A stretch of DNA of 64,000 nucleotides from Amoebophrya sp. A120 (taxonomy: Eukaryota > Sar > Dinophyceae > Syndiniales > Amoebophryaceae): positions 9,941,865 to 10,005,864 of the forward strand of contig CAJINV010000001.1 of assembly GCA_905178155.1 (NCBI GenBank). Direction: 5' to 3'. Position 1 is the stretch's first letter; each line of letters begins with the position of its first letter. Of this stretch, positions 48,563 through 60,100 are shown piece by piece. The position numbers were made by a program, and so were the translations under genes. Under the pieces are notes generated by a model, which was not told where the DNA came from, made no database searches, and saw only the letters and a list, made by a program, of their open reading frames with translations.

Positions 48563-50861
48563 ATGAAAGCGTTTCTGATCGGTCCAAGGGTCGTTACCGT
48601 CGCACTGCTTCTGAATCGCGCTGCGGCTGTAAACTTCAACGCAAATGCCGGTTCCGTTGCGTCATCGTCCTTGGTCCAGGCTCTTGTCGCCAAGGTGGAG
48701 GAGCTGGAAGACCGACTGGAATTTTTGTCGGAAAACACCTTCCGCATTCCTGAGACGCAGGAGTATATTGATGAAACGGTCAGGAGCGAAGGAGCTCTCC
48801 TGGAGAAACACCTGCAGCGGAAATATATAAAAGAGTGGCACCCCACTACGAAGCGAAATCATCGCACCCGCCTGCTGCACGTGGTAATTAGCACGTGGCG
48901 AACGTGGGCGAATCTCGTTTGACAGTGGCATGTGTGATTGGTCAGGGGCACGGCACAACAACGACATGCATGTGGCTGACACAGATTGATATGCGTTGTT
49001 TGAAGAGTACAAAGGTAGTAGCTCTGGTGAAACGTACTTGCGGAGGTTGCGATGCTTTTCGATGATGCCGTAGATGAGCTTCGTCCAGTACAAGCGACAG
49101 GACTGCACAAACAAACTTCATGCGATCGAGCTGCCTTTTCCCTGTATGAGAAAAGACGCCTTGGATTCGCTGGTCAAGGAGTCAGGTACTTTTCCATTAC
49201 TTCGTGCTCCGGCCTTCAATACGCATTCCGCACAGCTGTTTGGGATGTATATGCGCAAAAGGTTTTCCATGTGAGTTTCTTCGCAGTCGCTCTCCCTGCT
49301 GCGCATTCATGCTATACGAACTTCAGGTCTTTCCAGTGACGAGATCATTTCGTCGCACTTCAACAGTGCCGACAAATCGACCGACTGTGAATTCGGGAAA
49401 CCCAGCAAGCAAGCAGTTTTGTCGAAAGCCGAAGTGGGCACGGTCTCGCTGCAGCTGAATGTCGCGGCCGAGATGTGTTCCAAGAATCATGTATATGCAT
49501 TGTACGACAGCGTGAGCGTGTTGGACGTGGATTGGGATGATTTTCATTGAGACGATAAGGGAATATCCAGGTGCGACCGATAAATTTACAAAGTTTACAT
49601 ATTCCAAAGAAACTCACAGGACTGTGGAGGTTTCGTGCAGTTCAACACGGATACAGACGAGACGTTTCCGAAGGCCTACAGCGTTTGGAACGAGGAGTTC
49701 CAGGAATATGCGAATATCAAGGGCGGTGGAGCTTTTGCGGGCGATATCGTGTTTGTGGAGTCCGGTCCGCGCTGCACCCACGTGATGTTCAAGAACGACG
49801 AACCCGACATCCAAGTGGCGCCGGCAGATTGCGAGGGATACGAAGCTGGCTGTCACTCTGCCTGTGTGCGTGCGAGTATTTGCGTCGAAGACGACAGTGA
49901 GAATACCTACATCAAGAAACGAATCATCATGTCGGAGTTTGGATCGGAGACGGAGAAAGCGATGCAGGGGGACGAGATGTTTGAAGGCGCAAACAAAACT
50001 GCGAAAGCGAATAAGACTCTGGGCGAGCTGGTAAACAAAACTCTGGAGCTGAAGCCAACCGCAAAAAAAAGTGCGATGAGCATGAACGCCACCGAAGGAG
50101 AAACAGAGGTTAAGACGAACGCTACAAAGGAGGCTACCGCAACTGCAGATGCGGCCGTAGCGAACGCAAGTGAAGCAGCAGGAGCCCAGAACGCGACGGA
50201 CGAACCGTTAGCGGAAAACACGACTGACGGTGCAGCTGAAACGAACACGACGGAGGCTGCAGAAGGAGCGAACGCTACGGAGCCGAACGCGACGGAAGGC
50301 GCAGAAGAACTGAACGCGACGACAGCTGCAGAAGGTGCAGAAGGAACGAACGCGACAGAAGCTGCCGAAGGAGCGAACGCAACGGAAGCTACAGAAGGAG
50401 CGAACGCTACGGAAGCTGCAGCAGAAGGAGCGAACGAAACGGCAACTGCAGAAGGAGCAAACGCAACAGAAGCTGCAGCAGAGGGAGCGAACGTGACGGA
50501 AACTGCAGCAGGAGCGGCGAACGCGACGGAAGCCGCAGTAGGTGCTAATGCATCAGAAACCATATTAGGAGCAGCAAACAGTACAGCAAACGCGACAGAG
50601 GGAGCACTAGGGGCGACATCAAATGAAAGAGAAGGTACAGGGGTTATCTCGACGGAAAATACGGCAGCAACTACCACGGGAGCAAAAGCTGAAGCAAGCG
50701 CAACAGGTAGTGCGGAACTAAAGGATAACAAGAACAATAATATCACGAAAACCTCTGCGAATCAGCCACCAGTGGGCAAGTCGAGCGCTGATGGCAAGTT
50801 CCGGGAGCCATTTGACGTTCGACCAGAAAGCAAGAGCGCTGGATTGCTGTTCTATTGGTAG
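48563..50861 (+). CDS. Secreted glycoprotein with Asn-x-Thr repeat tract
   Basis: Four exons, 48563-48883, 49074-49270, 49337-49511 and 49620-50861; all GT-AG with agreeing phases, about 644 residues. A signal peptide (MKAFLIGPRVVTVALLLNRAAA) is followed by a short coiled-coil-like segment (LVAKVEELEDRLEFL). A globular region of about 250 residues carries paired cysteines (KRQDC, STDCEFG, DCGGF, GPRCTH, DCEGYEAGC, CVRASIC). The rest (residues about 365-600) is Ala/Glu/Asn/Thr-rich with units of the form E-G-A-N-A-T-E-A, giving well over 20 N-glycosylation sequons. It resembles the cell-surface mucin-like proteins of protists in design only; no family is recognised. A role at the cell surface or in a secreted coat is inferred. 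Confidence 0.85.
50210..50610 (+). repeat. Coding repeat of EGANATEA-type units
   Basis: Degenerate 18- to 30-base units, typically GAAGGAGCGAACGC(G/A)AC(G/A), in frame in the glycoprotein gene. Third-position drift between units with conserved Asn-x-Thr suggests selection at protein level. Confidence 0.85.
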
Positions 50862-51779
50862 AGCAGCAGGTTTGCGGGCGAATGGAACGATCGCGAAATG
50901 GCCGAGATTACGAAATATAAATACCGAAGGTACAGCCGAATTGCGTACGATACTTTGTCGAGAAATTTGAATCTAACCATTATCCTTTTTTCGTGTGTGA
51001 GTAACCAACTAGTAACCATCAGATTTTTTGTAAGAACGAATTGCATGCAGTTTCGCCTTTCAAAAGGGCGGCAGAAACTGTGGCGTTGCTTTTTCTTGAA
51101 TGAATTTCTCCAAGAGAAGTAGACTGCATGAAGGAAATCAATCAATGTACTGCGACATCGCCAACTCTTGTATGTAAAGCCAGTGGTAGCTTATTTCTAC
51201 CGCATGATAATGCACCTGTATACCATGCTGCATAGAAACAGAAAAAGACAAGCACGATATTTTGATAAAACACATACCTGCACAGGAGCATTCGCTCATG
51301 CCAGAAGGACTTTGAAAGTTTCACTTTTGCGACCTCGGTTCGCGGACTTGCTGCACCCAATTTCGGCTTCGTCCACTCAATTGACTTATTTTCGCTTCAG
51401 CCAGAGGCACACTTTTCGGCTTGCACCCAGAAATGTTTTTTTCGGTTTCTGTCACCAATGCATCGTTCAGGTAAGTACCACCGTAACAATCTCGGTCATT
51501 CGTCCCGGTTACGTCACGCGTTCGTTGAAAAAATCCGTCGTGCTTTTCAGTCAGTTGTCCTGTTCGCAGACACGCATCGTCCTCTTTAGTCGTTGTGAAT
51601 CCAGTGCAAATATCTTCGTTCTATCGTTTTTCTACCAGGTAGATCTGTATTCCCTTCCCCCGAAGTAGGACTAGCACAAGAGTACCCCTCTACGCTGGTC
51701 AGCTTCAATTTTAGCACACAATAACTTCAATGTTGTGTTTTTAGGAATTTAAAGTCAGAGAACTCTAACTAAGACTACC
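50862..51779. other. Intergenic, possible 5' leader intron
   Basis: No gene recognised. A strong donor-like GTAAGTACC after CGTTCAG near 51471 and a T-rich tract ending TTTTTAG near 51746 could mark an intron in the 5' leader of the next gene; this is inference only. Confidence 0.35.
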
Positions 51780-53747
51780 ATGTCGACGCACCGTTATCAG
51801 AAGACTTTTGCGAGCCGCCTCGAGACCTCTACTACCTCGGGCGGCGGCGATAGCTGTAGCTCATCCAACTCGGATGGCGAGAACGACGAGAATTGTGCTT
51901 TCGTGGATCAACATGCCGCTTCCAGCCCGCGCTTCCTAGAGGACGACCAGCTCGATGTCATTTCGCAGGGGGCGAACGGCTACAGCACCGATCAGTCGGT
52001 GCTCAGTACGCAGTCCTCCCCCATTGTCCGCCTGGGACAGGGGGTCCGGGTGTGGCGCCACCAGTCCGGCGCAGATAGTGGCACCCCAGGGCCGTGGTCC
52101 GCGCGGAGGCTGAAAACGGGCGTCAGCGATGGAGAAGCGATCATACGGCGAAGGTAAAAATATTGGTGCTCACGAAATTTTAGTACCCTTTTCGGCATAC
52201 TGATGCTCCAGAATGTGACAGAGTGAAGCTAAGTCTCCTCCTCCTGCCACGAGTATTAGCAGGTAGATGTGCGCATAGAAAAAGTCGCCCTATTCCTGTT
52301 AAGAGTGGAAAAGTGGCCCTATTCCTGTGATAAAAGATTGGCATAGAAACGTTCCAATCCCCTCCACAGGCATAGCAACTCCCGAAGCCGCAGTCGGTCC
52401 CCGAGCCTGAGAAAAAACGGTTTTTCCGCCTTCACGGACCGCGTGAAGGGCTACGCCGAGTTTCACCGACTTCTCGCGACTCGCGGAAAGCTGCCGTTCA
52501 TTCGGCCAAACGATTTCACCGTCGGAGACGCGCTGCTCGGGACCAACAAGGCGAGCGCGCTGGAGACGAGCAGGTCCATTTCGAAATTGTACGACGAGAG
52601 CGATAATTCCCAAGCGGGCCACAGCAGCGACGACAGCGACCGCTCGACGACGTTGAACACCATCAAGTCCTCGAAGTGGTCGACGGACCAACTGGAAGAT
52701 CTGCGCCACGCGTTCCGGACCTACCTCCCCGCCTACATGGTCTACGGCCCGTGGACCGCGGCGTCCATCGTCTGTCTAACGTTGTTCACCTTCACGGTGG
52801 CCTTCTCCGGGTTTTGGATTCTCCGGCACCCGGAGTGGCTCGGCGGGTTTATGGGCGAAGGGGTGTTACTAAGGCCGGAGGAACTGTCCAAGCAGGACTT
52901 GCTCAAGTTCTACAGCGACACAGGAGCGAGTGACATGATGAAACAGCACGGCCTGGCCTCGTGGCAAATCCACAACCCGATCTCCGTGTTGTTAATTCGG
53001 CTCCTTTTCACCGCGGCGTCCTGGTTTGTGCTCATCTGGGCTTTGAAGGACACGCTGTGGGCGATCACGATGTACACGATGTGGAGCTGGACGTTCATGA
53101 CGATCCGGTGGACGTTGGGTCTGTTTCTCTCCCTTCTCGTTCTCTTCGGCGACTGCACGCGGTCCACGTCGAAAGTGTACTACGGGTTGGAGTCCGTTTA
53201 CGAAGTGCTCCGGTTCGTGTCCATCATGCAAAACGGGACGACCTGGGTGGTTGCGACCTTCGTCTTGATCCCGTTTTTCTACATTGTTTTGAGGATGTCT
53301 GACAAACCGCAGCTCGCGTCCGAGTGGTTAAAGGTGAATTTCTCCGCGTACAATCTGGTACTGCACTTCCTGAACTTCCTTCCCTTCGCTACGTTCGAGC
53401 ACGTGTTTATCAACCCGCGGCGGTTCAACGCGGTGGACATGTGGCTGGGCATGCTGTTCGGCTTTGTGTACCACGTGTTTTACCTCTTCGTCCTGGACCG
53501 CAACGGGCTGCACTTCTACCCGTTTCTGAACCCGCGCACCAACGTGGCCTACACGGTGGGGGTGGTCGGGATCATCCTGCTGGGCTACGTGTGGCTGGTT
53601 CTGGGGAACGCGATCGCGGGCGCGGCGCTGGGGGTCGAGGACGCGCAGAAGGGGAACCCGAACGTACACAAACTGGTCGAGGGCATCAAGGATTTCTCGA
53701 CCAAAACGGTGGCCACGGTCGGGTCGAAAATTCTCAAAGTCAGTTAA
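51780..53747 (+). CDS. Multipass membrane protein, possibly FAR-17a/AIG1-like
   Basis: Two exons, 51780-52153 and 52370-53747 (GT-AG), about 583 residues. The N-terminal ~230 residues are polar with RS-rich (SRSRSRSPS) and Ser/Asp-rich stretches. The C-terminal part has about six to seven membrane helices. The segment FEHVFINPRRFNAVDMWLG, then a helix, then LHFYPFLNP recalls the conserved H...P...YPFL pattern of the FAR-17a/AIG1 family, whose animal members hydrolyse fatty-acid esters of hydroxy fatty acids. That assignment is tentative because the overall match is weak and the protein is longer. Membrane topology is the secure part of the call. Confidence 0.8.
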
Positions 53748-54629
53748 GTTATGTTTTACTAAGTAGGTCAAGCTTGACACTTTTGTAGTTTCAGGTTGTA
53801 AAAGCTAGCTCATCACGCAAGTTGTTATCTCATCTGGTTCACAAAATTCGAGAAAAGGAACCGGATAATCCAGTTCATTTACTCAGTGTGAGTGTCGTAG
53901 CCTCTGAAGTTTCAGTTTTCATCATATAAGCTTTCATATCAGTTGTAGAGCATTAGAAGCAAACGAAACGAGTAGCCCGCTGCGTCTAGCGGTTTTTCGC
54001 GACGGCGGCTTCCTGCATTCAAGTAGCGCACAGGAACAGACGCAGATACTCCTTCGTCGTATATTTGGTAACGAGAGGCAGCGTGAAATTCATATTCAAC
54101 AAGAACAATTCTGGTATTGAAGGAGGGGAGGTGACCGCGGCTCGGTTTGGCGAAATGCAATCCTTGTCACGATCGTTGTTCTGTTTCATCCAGAAGAGCG
54201 TGGGTCTTGTTTGTGTGCGAGTGTGGAGTTTTGGTCGTGGTACCTTTTTGTGGCTGTGTGAGTGACAATTGGGAAAAGTCAAACTCTGTACGCAGGACTC
54301 GGCCTTCCAAAACCGGATCTTGGGTCCTTGTCCACGAGTGCTTGCGTTTGTGAGACTCCAAACAGGTTGCAATCACCTGCAATGGAGCCTTCCGCCTCTT
54401 CCGTTTCTGCCGATAGGAGGCACAGCTGCTGTCCCCTTGGCTGTCTTTGCGACGTCAGTCTCAGTGACGAAGCCGTGCGTGATTTGCTGGGCTTGGTTTG
54501 CGTCTCAAAAACAAGTATTCAATTGTCTTTAGAAAGAGTTTTGCAAGACAAGATCTCAAAGTGGATTGCGTCCTCAGAAATTTATTTTTTGAACTGCCAT
54601 CTCTTAACGTTATCTAGAAAAGCAAAACC
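53748..54629. other. Intergenic, nothing recognised
   Basis: Spacer with short frames only. The longer overlapping frames at 54262-54744 run across the true start of the next gene in other frames. Confidence 0.45.
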
Positions 54630-55507
54630 ATGTCCTCGGACGAAGACACAAATACGGCGTGCTCTTCCCAATATAGCGATCTTTCGTCCAGCAACGAAGG
54701 AACGCAAGGGCGCTCGAGCTCCTCGCGGTCAAGTTCCGACTTGAATCATTTGGAAACATTAACGCGCCAAATTGTGCAGACGGCCGAATATAATTCGACA
54801 CGAGTCTGCGTCAGCGTATTCTTATTCTTAAGGGGCTTCGTGCCTTTTGATGTAAATGGTTTCCGTTCATGAAGTGTATTCATTCCACTGGGTGCAGCTT
54901 TGAGATACTTGCAGGCATAACGATCAGCAGCGTCAGCTTGTCGCGCGTATTGGTCTGTCTGCAAAATTCCTCACCAGGTAGAGACGAGCTTCTGGGGCCT
55001 GCCAAGAAGGGACGAGCGTAATGCGATGTACTTACGAATCGACGGCGTTAGAAGTTATTGGGACGACAAGCGAAGTCAGTTTTGTTTCTGGTTTTATTCA
55101 TGCGGTAGTAACAGTTTTGAGGACGTCGTCGGCTATACCGTCGACGTGCTGGACTCTGCGTTTGTGCAGGCAGGCGTGAGTGCGAGCATCAGAAGGATTG
55201 GAGCTTACAGGTGGGATTGGTGGAGTACGCGCCACCCCGTGTACTACGACAACGAGGACTTCTGTCAGACGCCCGGAGACGTGGAAGAGGAACTGGAGCG
55301 GGAGAAGGGTGCCGAGATTTCCTCTGTGCTGCTTTGTCACGTTGTTGCTTGCGATTTTGCGTCAAAGATTTTGCATCTTTAGATGGGCGAAAAAGCGACA
55401 AAAAGAACCAACTCAACACAGCGTTCCGGGACTCGTGGGATGAGGTGATCGAAGCTGCTCACGATGGGGACGTGATAACGTTGGAGGTGGAGCTGGTTCC
55501 GTCCTGA
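54630..55507 (+). CDS. Small soluble orphan protein
   Basis: Three exons, 54630-54803, 54978-55308 and 55383-55507; all GT-AG with matching phases, 209 residues. The N-terminus is Ser/Asp-rich. The middle is an ordered-looking domain rich in aromatic residues (VETSFWGLP, YLRIDGVRSYWDD, CFWFYSCG, YRWDWWSTRHPVYYDNEDF). The C-terminus is acidic and ends DGDVITLEVELVPS. There is no signal peptide or membrane helix, so a cytosolic or nuclear protein is likely. No family recognised. Phase-consistent splicing over three exons and dense aromatic content support a real gene. Confidence 0.7.
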
Positions 55508-55802
55508 GGGCCGCGACGCTGCCACGGTATGGACTTGTTGCGTGTGCATATTTTGAATCTTCATGCAGGCACTTTGTTTTGAGAAGTTTTTGCGAGCCGC
55601 TTTTAGTGCGCTGCAGTATCTATGAGATCATGGGAATTGGGAAGATGAACTCTCCTTGCATTTTCACAGGCACTTAGAAGTTGACTCTGTCTCTGTGCAA
55701 TACGCCGCGCAGGATAGATCATCATGACAATTATGATGATACGGACTGAGCCCGTCACCGGAAAAATGTTGACGATGGTCAGATCGATGCCCCACGGGCA
55801 GA

Positions 55803-55868
55803 TCGTGGCGACCCATTGACGAGCAGACATGGAGCATCATGTCGCGACGGCCCATTGACGAGCAGACT
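55803..55868. repeat. Short direct repeat, 39-bp period
   Basis: CCCATTGACGAGCAGAC occurs at 55812 and 55851 with similar flanks (GGCGA and GCGACGG before it). Non-coding in appearance. Confidence 0.7.
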
Positions 55869-56054
55869 GGTGCCCCCACGAGCTGCGAGCACAGAGGCCA
55901 GGCCGTCCGCGGCAGTTGCCCCGAAGTCTTCAGGATGAAAGTGCGCAGGCGGTGGAGGAGAGGGCGGGAGCGGTGCAGTTCGGTAAGGATTTCGTGGCAT
56001 GTTGTTCAGCGTTGATTCGCGTCCGCATGTCCAACGTCGGGGCGCGTTCCTTCA

Positions 56055-56381
56055 ATGCTAGTCGTATCGTTCGCAATTTCGGCTCTTCAGGTACTGGCCG
56101 GCTCTCCGTGTTCCACGCGTTCCCGTGCCGCATCCTGCAAGCGTCAAAGTGCCCGATTCCGCATGGAGCAAGCAAGGAAATGCACGCACTCCATCAAGGC
56201 ACTAAGCTGTCGCATGGAAGAGATAATGACAGGAAGCAAATGCACTTTTATTCACTCCGAGGCACAAAGTTGCCACATGAAGGAGCTAGATAATTCATCG
56301 CAGCACGTCTTGTCGTTGCTTTTCTGGCGTGCCAGTACTGACACATGCTGCCGTGTGGCGTTTGCCTTCGCTATGAAATAG
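56055..56381 (+). CDS. Possible small secreted Cys-containing protein
   Basis: Open frame of 108 codons starting with a signal-peptide-like stretch (MLVVSFAISALQVLAG), followed by a basic region with spaced cysteines (SPCSTRS, ASCKR, KCTHS, LSCRMEE, KCTFIH, SCHMKE) and a terminal CC. No family recognised. Size and composition are compatible with a short secreted peptide but also with a chance frame. Confidence 0.25.
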   Translation: MLVVSFAISALQVLAGSPCSTRSRAASCKRQSARFRMEQARKCTHSIKALSCRMEEIMTGSKCTFIHSEAQSCHMKELDNSSQHVLSLLFWRASTDTCCRVAFAFAMK

Positions 56382-57155
56382 GAATAGTATGTTCGGAGCT
56401 GTAGCTGTTTTCTCGGAACCGCATGACCTTCGGAGTGCGGAAGCATCCGACTCTCTCTCGAAGGAGTCGCCAAGATTGAGTTGTATCATCAAATGAGAGC
56501 CCTGTCGAATATGTACTGTCCTGAGAGTGAGTATAGCGAAACCTGCTGAGTCGAGGAGCGAGCGAGTGCTTTTTGTGGTGAGCGAAACACGATCGTGCGA
56601 AGAGAGCACCGGCTACATGAGATGAATCGCAAATCTTAAAAAGAGCAATCTGAGTTGTGCTAGACGCTTCAAATCGGGACCTTTTTTTCGCAGGACCTCT
56701 ACACCATACTTATTTTCGAAAGCTTATCGCAACAAGAATGCATGAGCCCCTTTGGTTTTGATACAGCGGTTATCTATCATGGCTGCATTTCGATCGTCCC
56801 CTTTGCCAAAGCCACGAGCATGCGCGGGGCAGTCCTAGGTGGAGCAAAGACGTCCTCACTTCAGCTGCATCCTACGCCGAGGTGACGGCCGCCTGGAGTT
56901 TCGATGAATGCGACGAATACATTACCACGCGGATGAGTCATGTGGAACCTTCTGTTTCGAATAGTGGATTTTGCAGGTTTGCAGCACGACCCGCCCTGAG
57001 GACGGTGGCAGGGATCATTGATCTTCTAGTCTGAGAGCAAGTCATCGTGAGCGAGAGGCAAAACCAACGTTGGAGAGCCTACGTGGGGCCGTGTGAAGAC
57101 AAGGCCAAACCTACCTCGCTCCACGGCCCGAAGCATCCATTTCTTCTAGCCCGGC

Positions 57156-60100
57156 ATGTTCAACGACTTCAGCCCCGGGGAGACCCAGCACGGGCGGCAT
57201 GACGGCGCCGCCTTGGAGGATGCGCCGCGGAGGGGCAGCAAGCAGAAGATGGGGGCGTCCGAGAACGTCACCGGGCGGCAGGACGCCCCGGCAGACCCCG
57301 CTGTCGCCGGCGGGAAGAAAAAGGGCAAGGACCCGTCCAAGATGTCCTCCAAGGAGCGGGTCCGCCAGGCGCTGAACACCAAAGCCGACTCCACGACGAT
57401 CATCATCGGCCGGAACTACATCACGGAGGCGGACGCGGTGTTGCCCTACGGCACGAAGAAAGTCCAGTCGCGCGTCACGCCCAAGTACCCGCAGTTGGGC
57501 GCGAAAGAAAAAACGATCCTCGACCCGGCCAAGGGTGTGCAGCCGGGACTGAAAGCCGCGGACCAGCCCGGTGCACCGACAAGCGTGGAAAACCTGATCG
57601 CACAGGGACGGCACATGGACAAACCGGTATAGCTGCAGCAGCTCTGCTTTGGAATGCAAATTTGCTCTGGAAATTTTCGAGAATTGTCCTTTTGCAAAGG
57701 ATGCAAAATTTTCAAATTGAACTATATCACAGGTACAACCTTTCTACGAGCTGGCACCAGCGGAACAGTCGAAGATTCGGCTAAACACGACCATTTATCG
57801 TATTTTCATGTGCATCGGCGTCAGTTTCGCTGCAGGCTGCTGCGGCGGGGTGTGGTACTACCTGAAGTTCAAGGTACTGTTTAGGCTGATTCTTCTTTGG
57901 TTTTCTTTGGCACCAGGAGCGTCTGAAGATAAAATAGTACCTATTCCCGGTTTTTTTTTCGGAGCTTTGAGTCGCAGAGTGAGCAGAGAGATTTCAGCTG
58001 CATCGCGGATTCGTTTATTTGATCAGGAAGAAGAGGAGGAAGAGAGTGTAATCGAGGCCATTGTCGAGGCTTCAGAGCCTCCTGGTACCACTGCGCCAAT
58101 AGAAGAGGAAGTTGTGACGATGGCAACCACTTCCCCACCCGGCAGTCCTTCTACGACTACTCTTCCGCCGGGTGCACGGCTCCTGAGAGAGATTCAATCG
58201 TCGCAAGAGGGAACAAGAAGTTCAAGATTTCGAGGAGAGAAACCTGCTTCGTACGAAAGAAGTGGCACAGAAGAACCCAGCAGACTTCAAGAAGCCACCG
58301 TGGCGGCTTCAAATGCCGAGTCAAGTCATTCTCCCGTTGCATCTACTTCGGCTGCAAGTGTTCTTGTCTCTCCGGACGGGGCACCGGGCTATACTGAAGG
58401 AGAAGGTGATGTTGGAAAAAGAAAAACAAATCTGAATAAAGGGCGCCGGGGACGAAGAAGAGGATCCTTTCGAGCCGTACGAAGACCTGATTGAAGAGCA
58501 GGAGGATGAAGTGGTCGCGACCACCACGACGACAACCACCACCCTGTTCGCGCCCACCATTTGCGTCGGGAAATACTGCTTCAGTACTTCTCTTTTATGT
58601 CACTTCGAGCCGTGCCTGTAGCCTGGGATTGCAAGATTTGGATGTACCCATGGACATTTAAAGATAGGATTCCCCGCAATGCTGAATTGTCTGCCTGTGT
58701 TTTTGCTTTCAGACTTTTTCGATCGTGACAAAAAATGGATAATCACCCTAGGTTCTCTGTCCTGCGAGCAGTTCGACACGAACATTTTGCAGCAGGTGTC
58801 CGACCACTTAACGCAGTCCTACTATCCGCTGGTAACAACGATAAACTCGATGACGGACTGCGTCAATGCCACTATTTACGGCGTGCCGGACCAAGGTACG
58901 AAAGACATTAATCTCATCGAAATTCATGCTCAACGACTGTTGCGTAAGATATCGATCGCGAGGATCAATGACATGCTTGATGTACTACCTACCACTTGAA
59001 TTTTCATCATCTTGCCAACATTTATTTCACAGCCGAGGCCGCAGTGTGTGGGAACCCAGCGTTTGGTTGCAACGCGATCCAGCTCATCCCAGCAAAGTTG
59101 TTTCCCTTCCTGATGGGCCAGGCAGCCAAAGCCCGCGACATTCCCTGTGGGTGCGAGCTGTGCAAGTGGCCCCTGAGTTACATCACGTCGGAACAGGGCG
59201 TGCAGTTCTGCGGGGAATCCAACGCACGAGCGTATGTGGAGGGCGATCCTTGCGGCTCCGTTTGCGGGCTCACATGGCGTATTTGAGGATTTTTGCCTGC
59301 TGTGTCGGTGTACACAAGACCACATATTGCAATGCCTATTCCTTGGAAGATTTTTGAGACGCATACAATATTTTTCACCCTTTGCCTAGGCAAGACATTG
59401 GTTATTTGATCTGAAATGTTATTTAATGTTCCAACTCTAAATGACAGCGGAAATGACGACGGGCAACATCACGGATACCAGTACCACCACTACTACCACG
59501 ACCAGCACGACGTCCACCACCACGACAATCGATACGACGATTTGCATCGGCCCCGACTACCGCCCTAACGACAACCACTGCCCGGAGTGCACGACGTATC
59601 ACAGCCGCATTGTGGGCGCCATGGCCAACTCCCTGCAGGCGACCAGCAGTGATTTGGTAAACTGCGTCAAGCGCACGTACGAGGGACTGCCGCAGCTGGC
59701 GACGCTCGGCTTCGGGCGCAGCTGCAGTTCCCAGCGCCTGTGCTTCGCCTTCGAGGTGATGGTTTTCGAATTCGCGAAGTCCGCCGATCCCTTGCGCGGA
59801 ATGGTCAGCAACGAAAAATGCGCCTGCGAATTGTGCAAGTGGCCACGAGACTGGTAGTGTTTGCTCTTCCAGTTTGATGTGTCGAGGGTTCGGCAAGTGA
59901 AGGTGACGTAGATTGATACTAAGTTTTTTTGTTAAGAAGTACAACTTACGTTTGGAGTAAAGATAATCCGACATCAAAAAACAGGCTTTCCTATGGTCCG
60001 GGGCGCAATTGCTTGAACGCCCAAAATATCGTCGAGGGCAAGTGGTGCGGGCCGTATTGCAACGGAACCTACCCGATAACCTACACCGGTGATACTTCCA

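Larger units (their letters stand above)
55508..57155. other. Intergenic, 1.65 kb, mostly without recognisable content
   Basis: Contains a short direct repeat (55803-55868) and one possible small secreted-protein frame (56055-56381), listed separately. The rest shows nothing recognisable. Confidence 0.45.

Noticed and set aside
49907-50746. Open frame of 279 codons on the minus strand, Ala/Ser/Val repeats
   Set aside because: Mirror of the Asn-x-Thr repeat exon on the plus strand; the spliced plus-strand gene with signal peptide explains the region.
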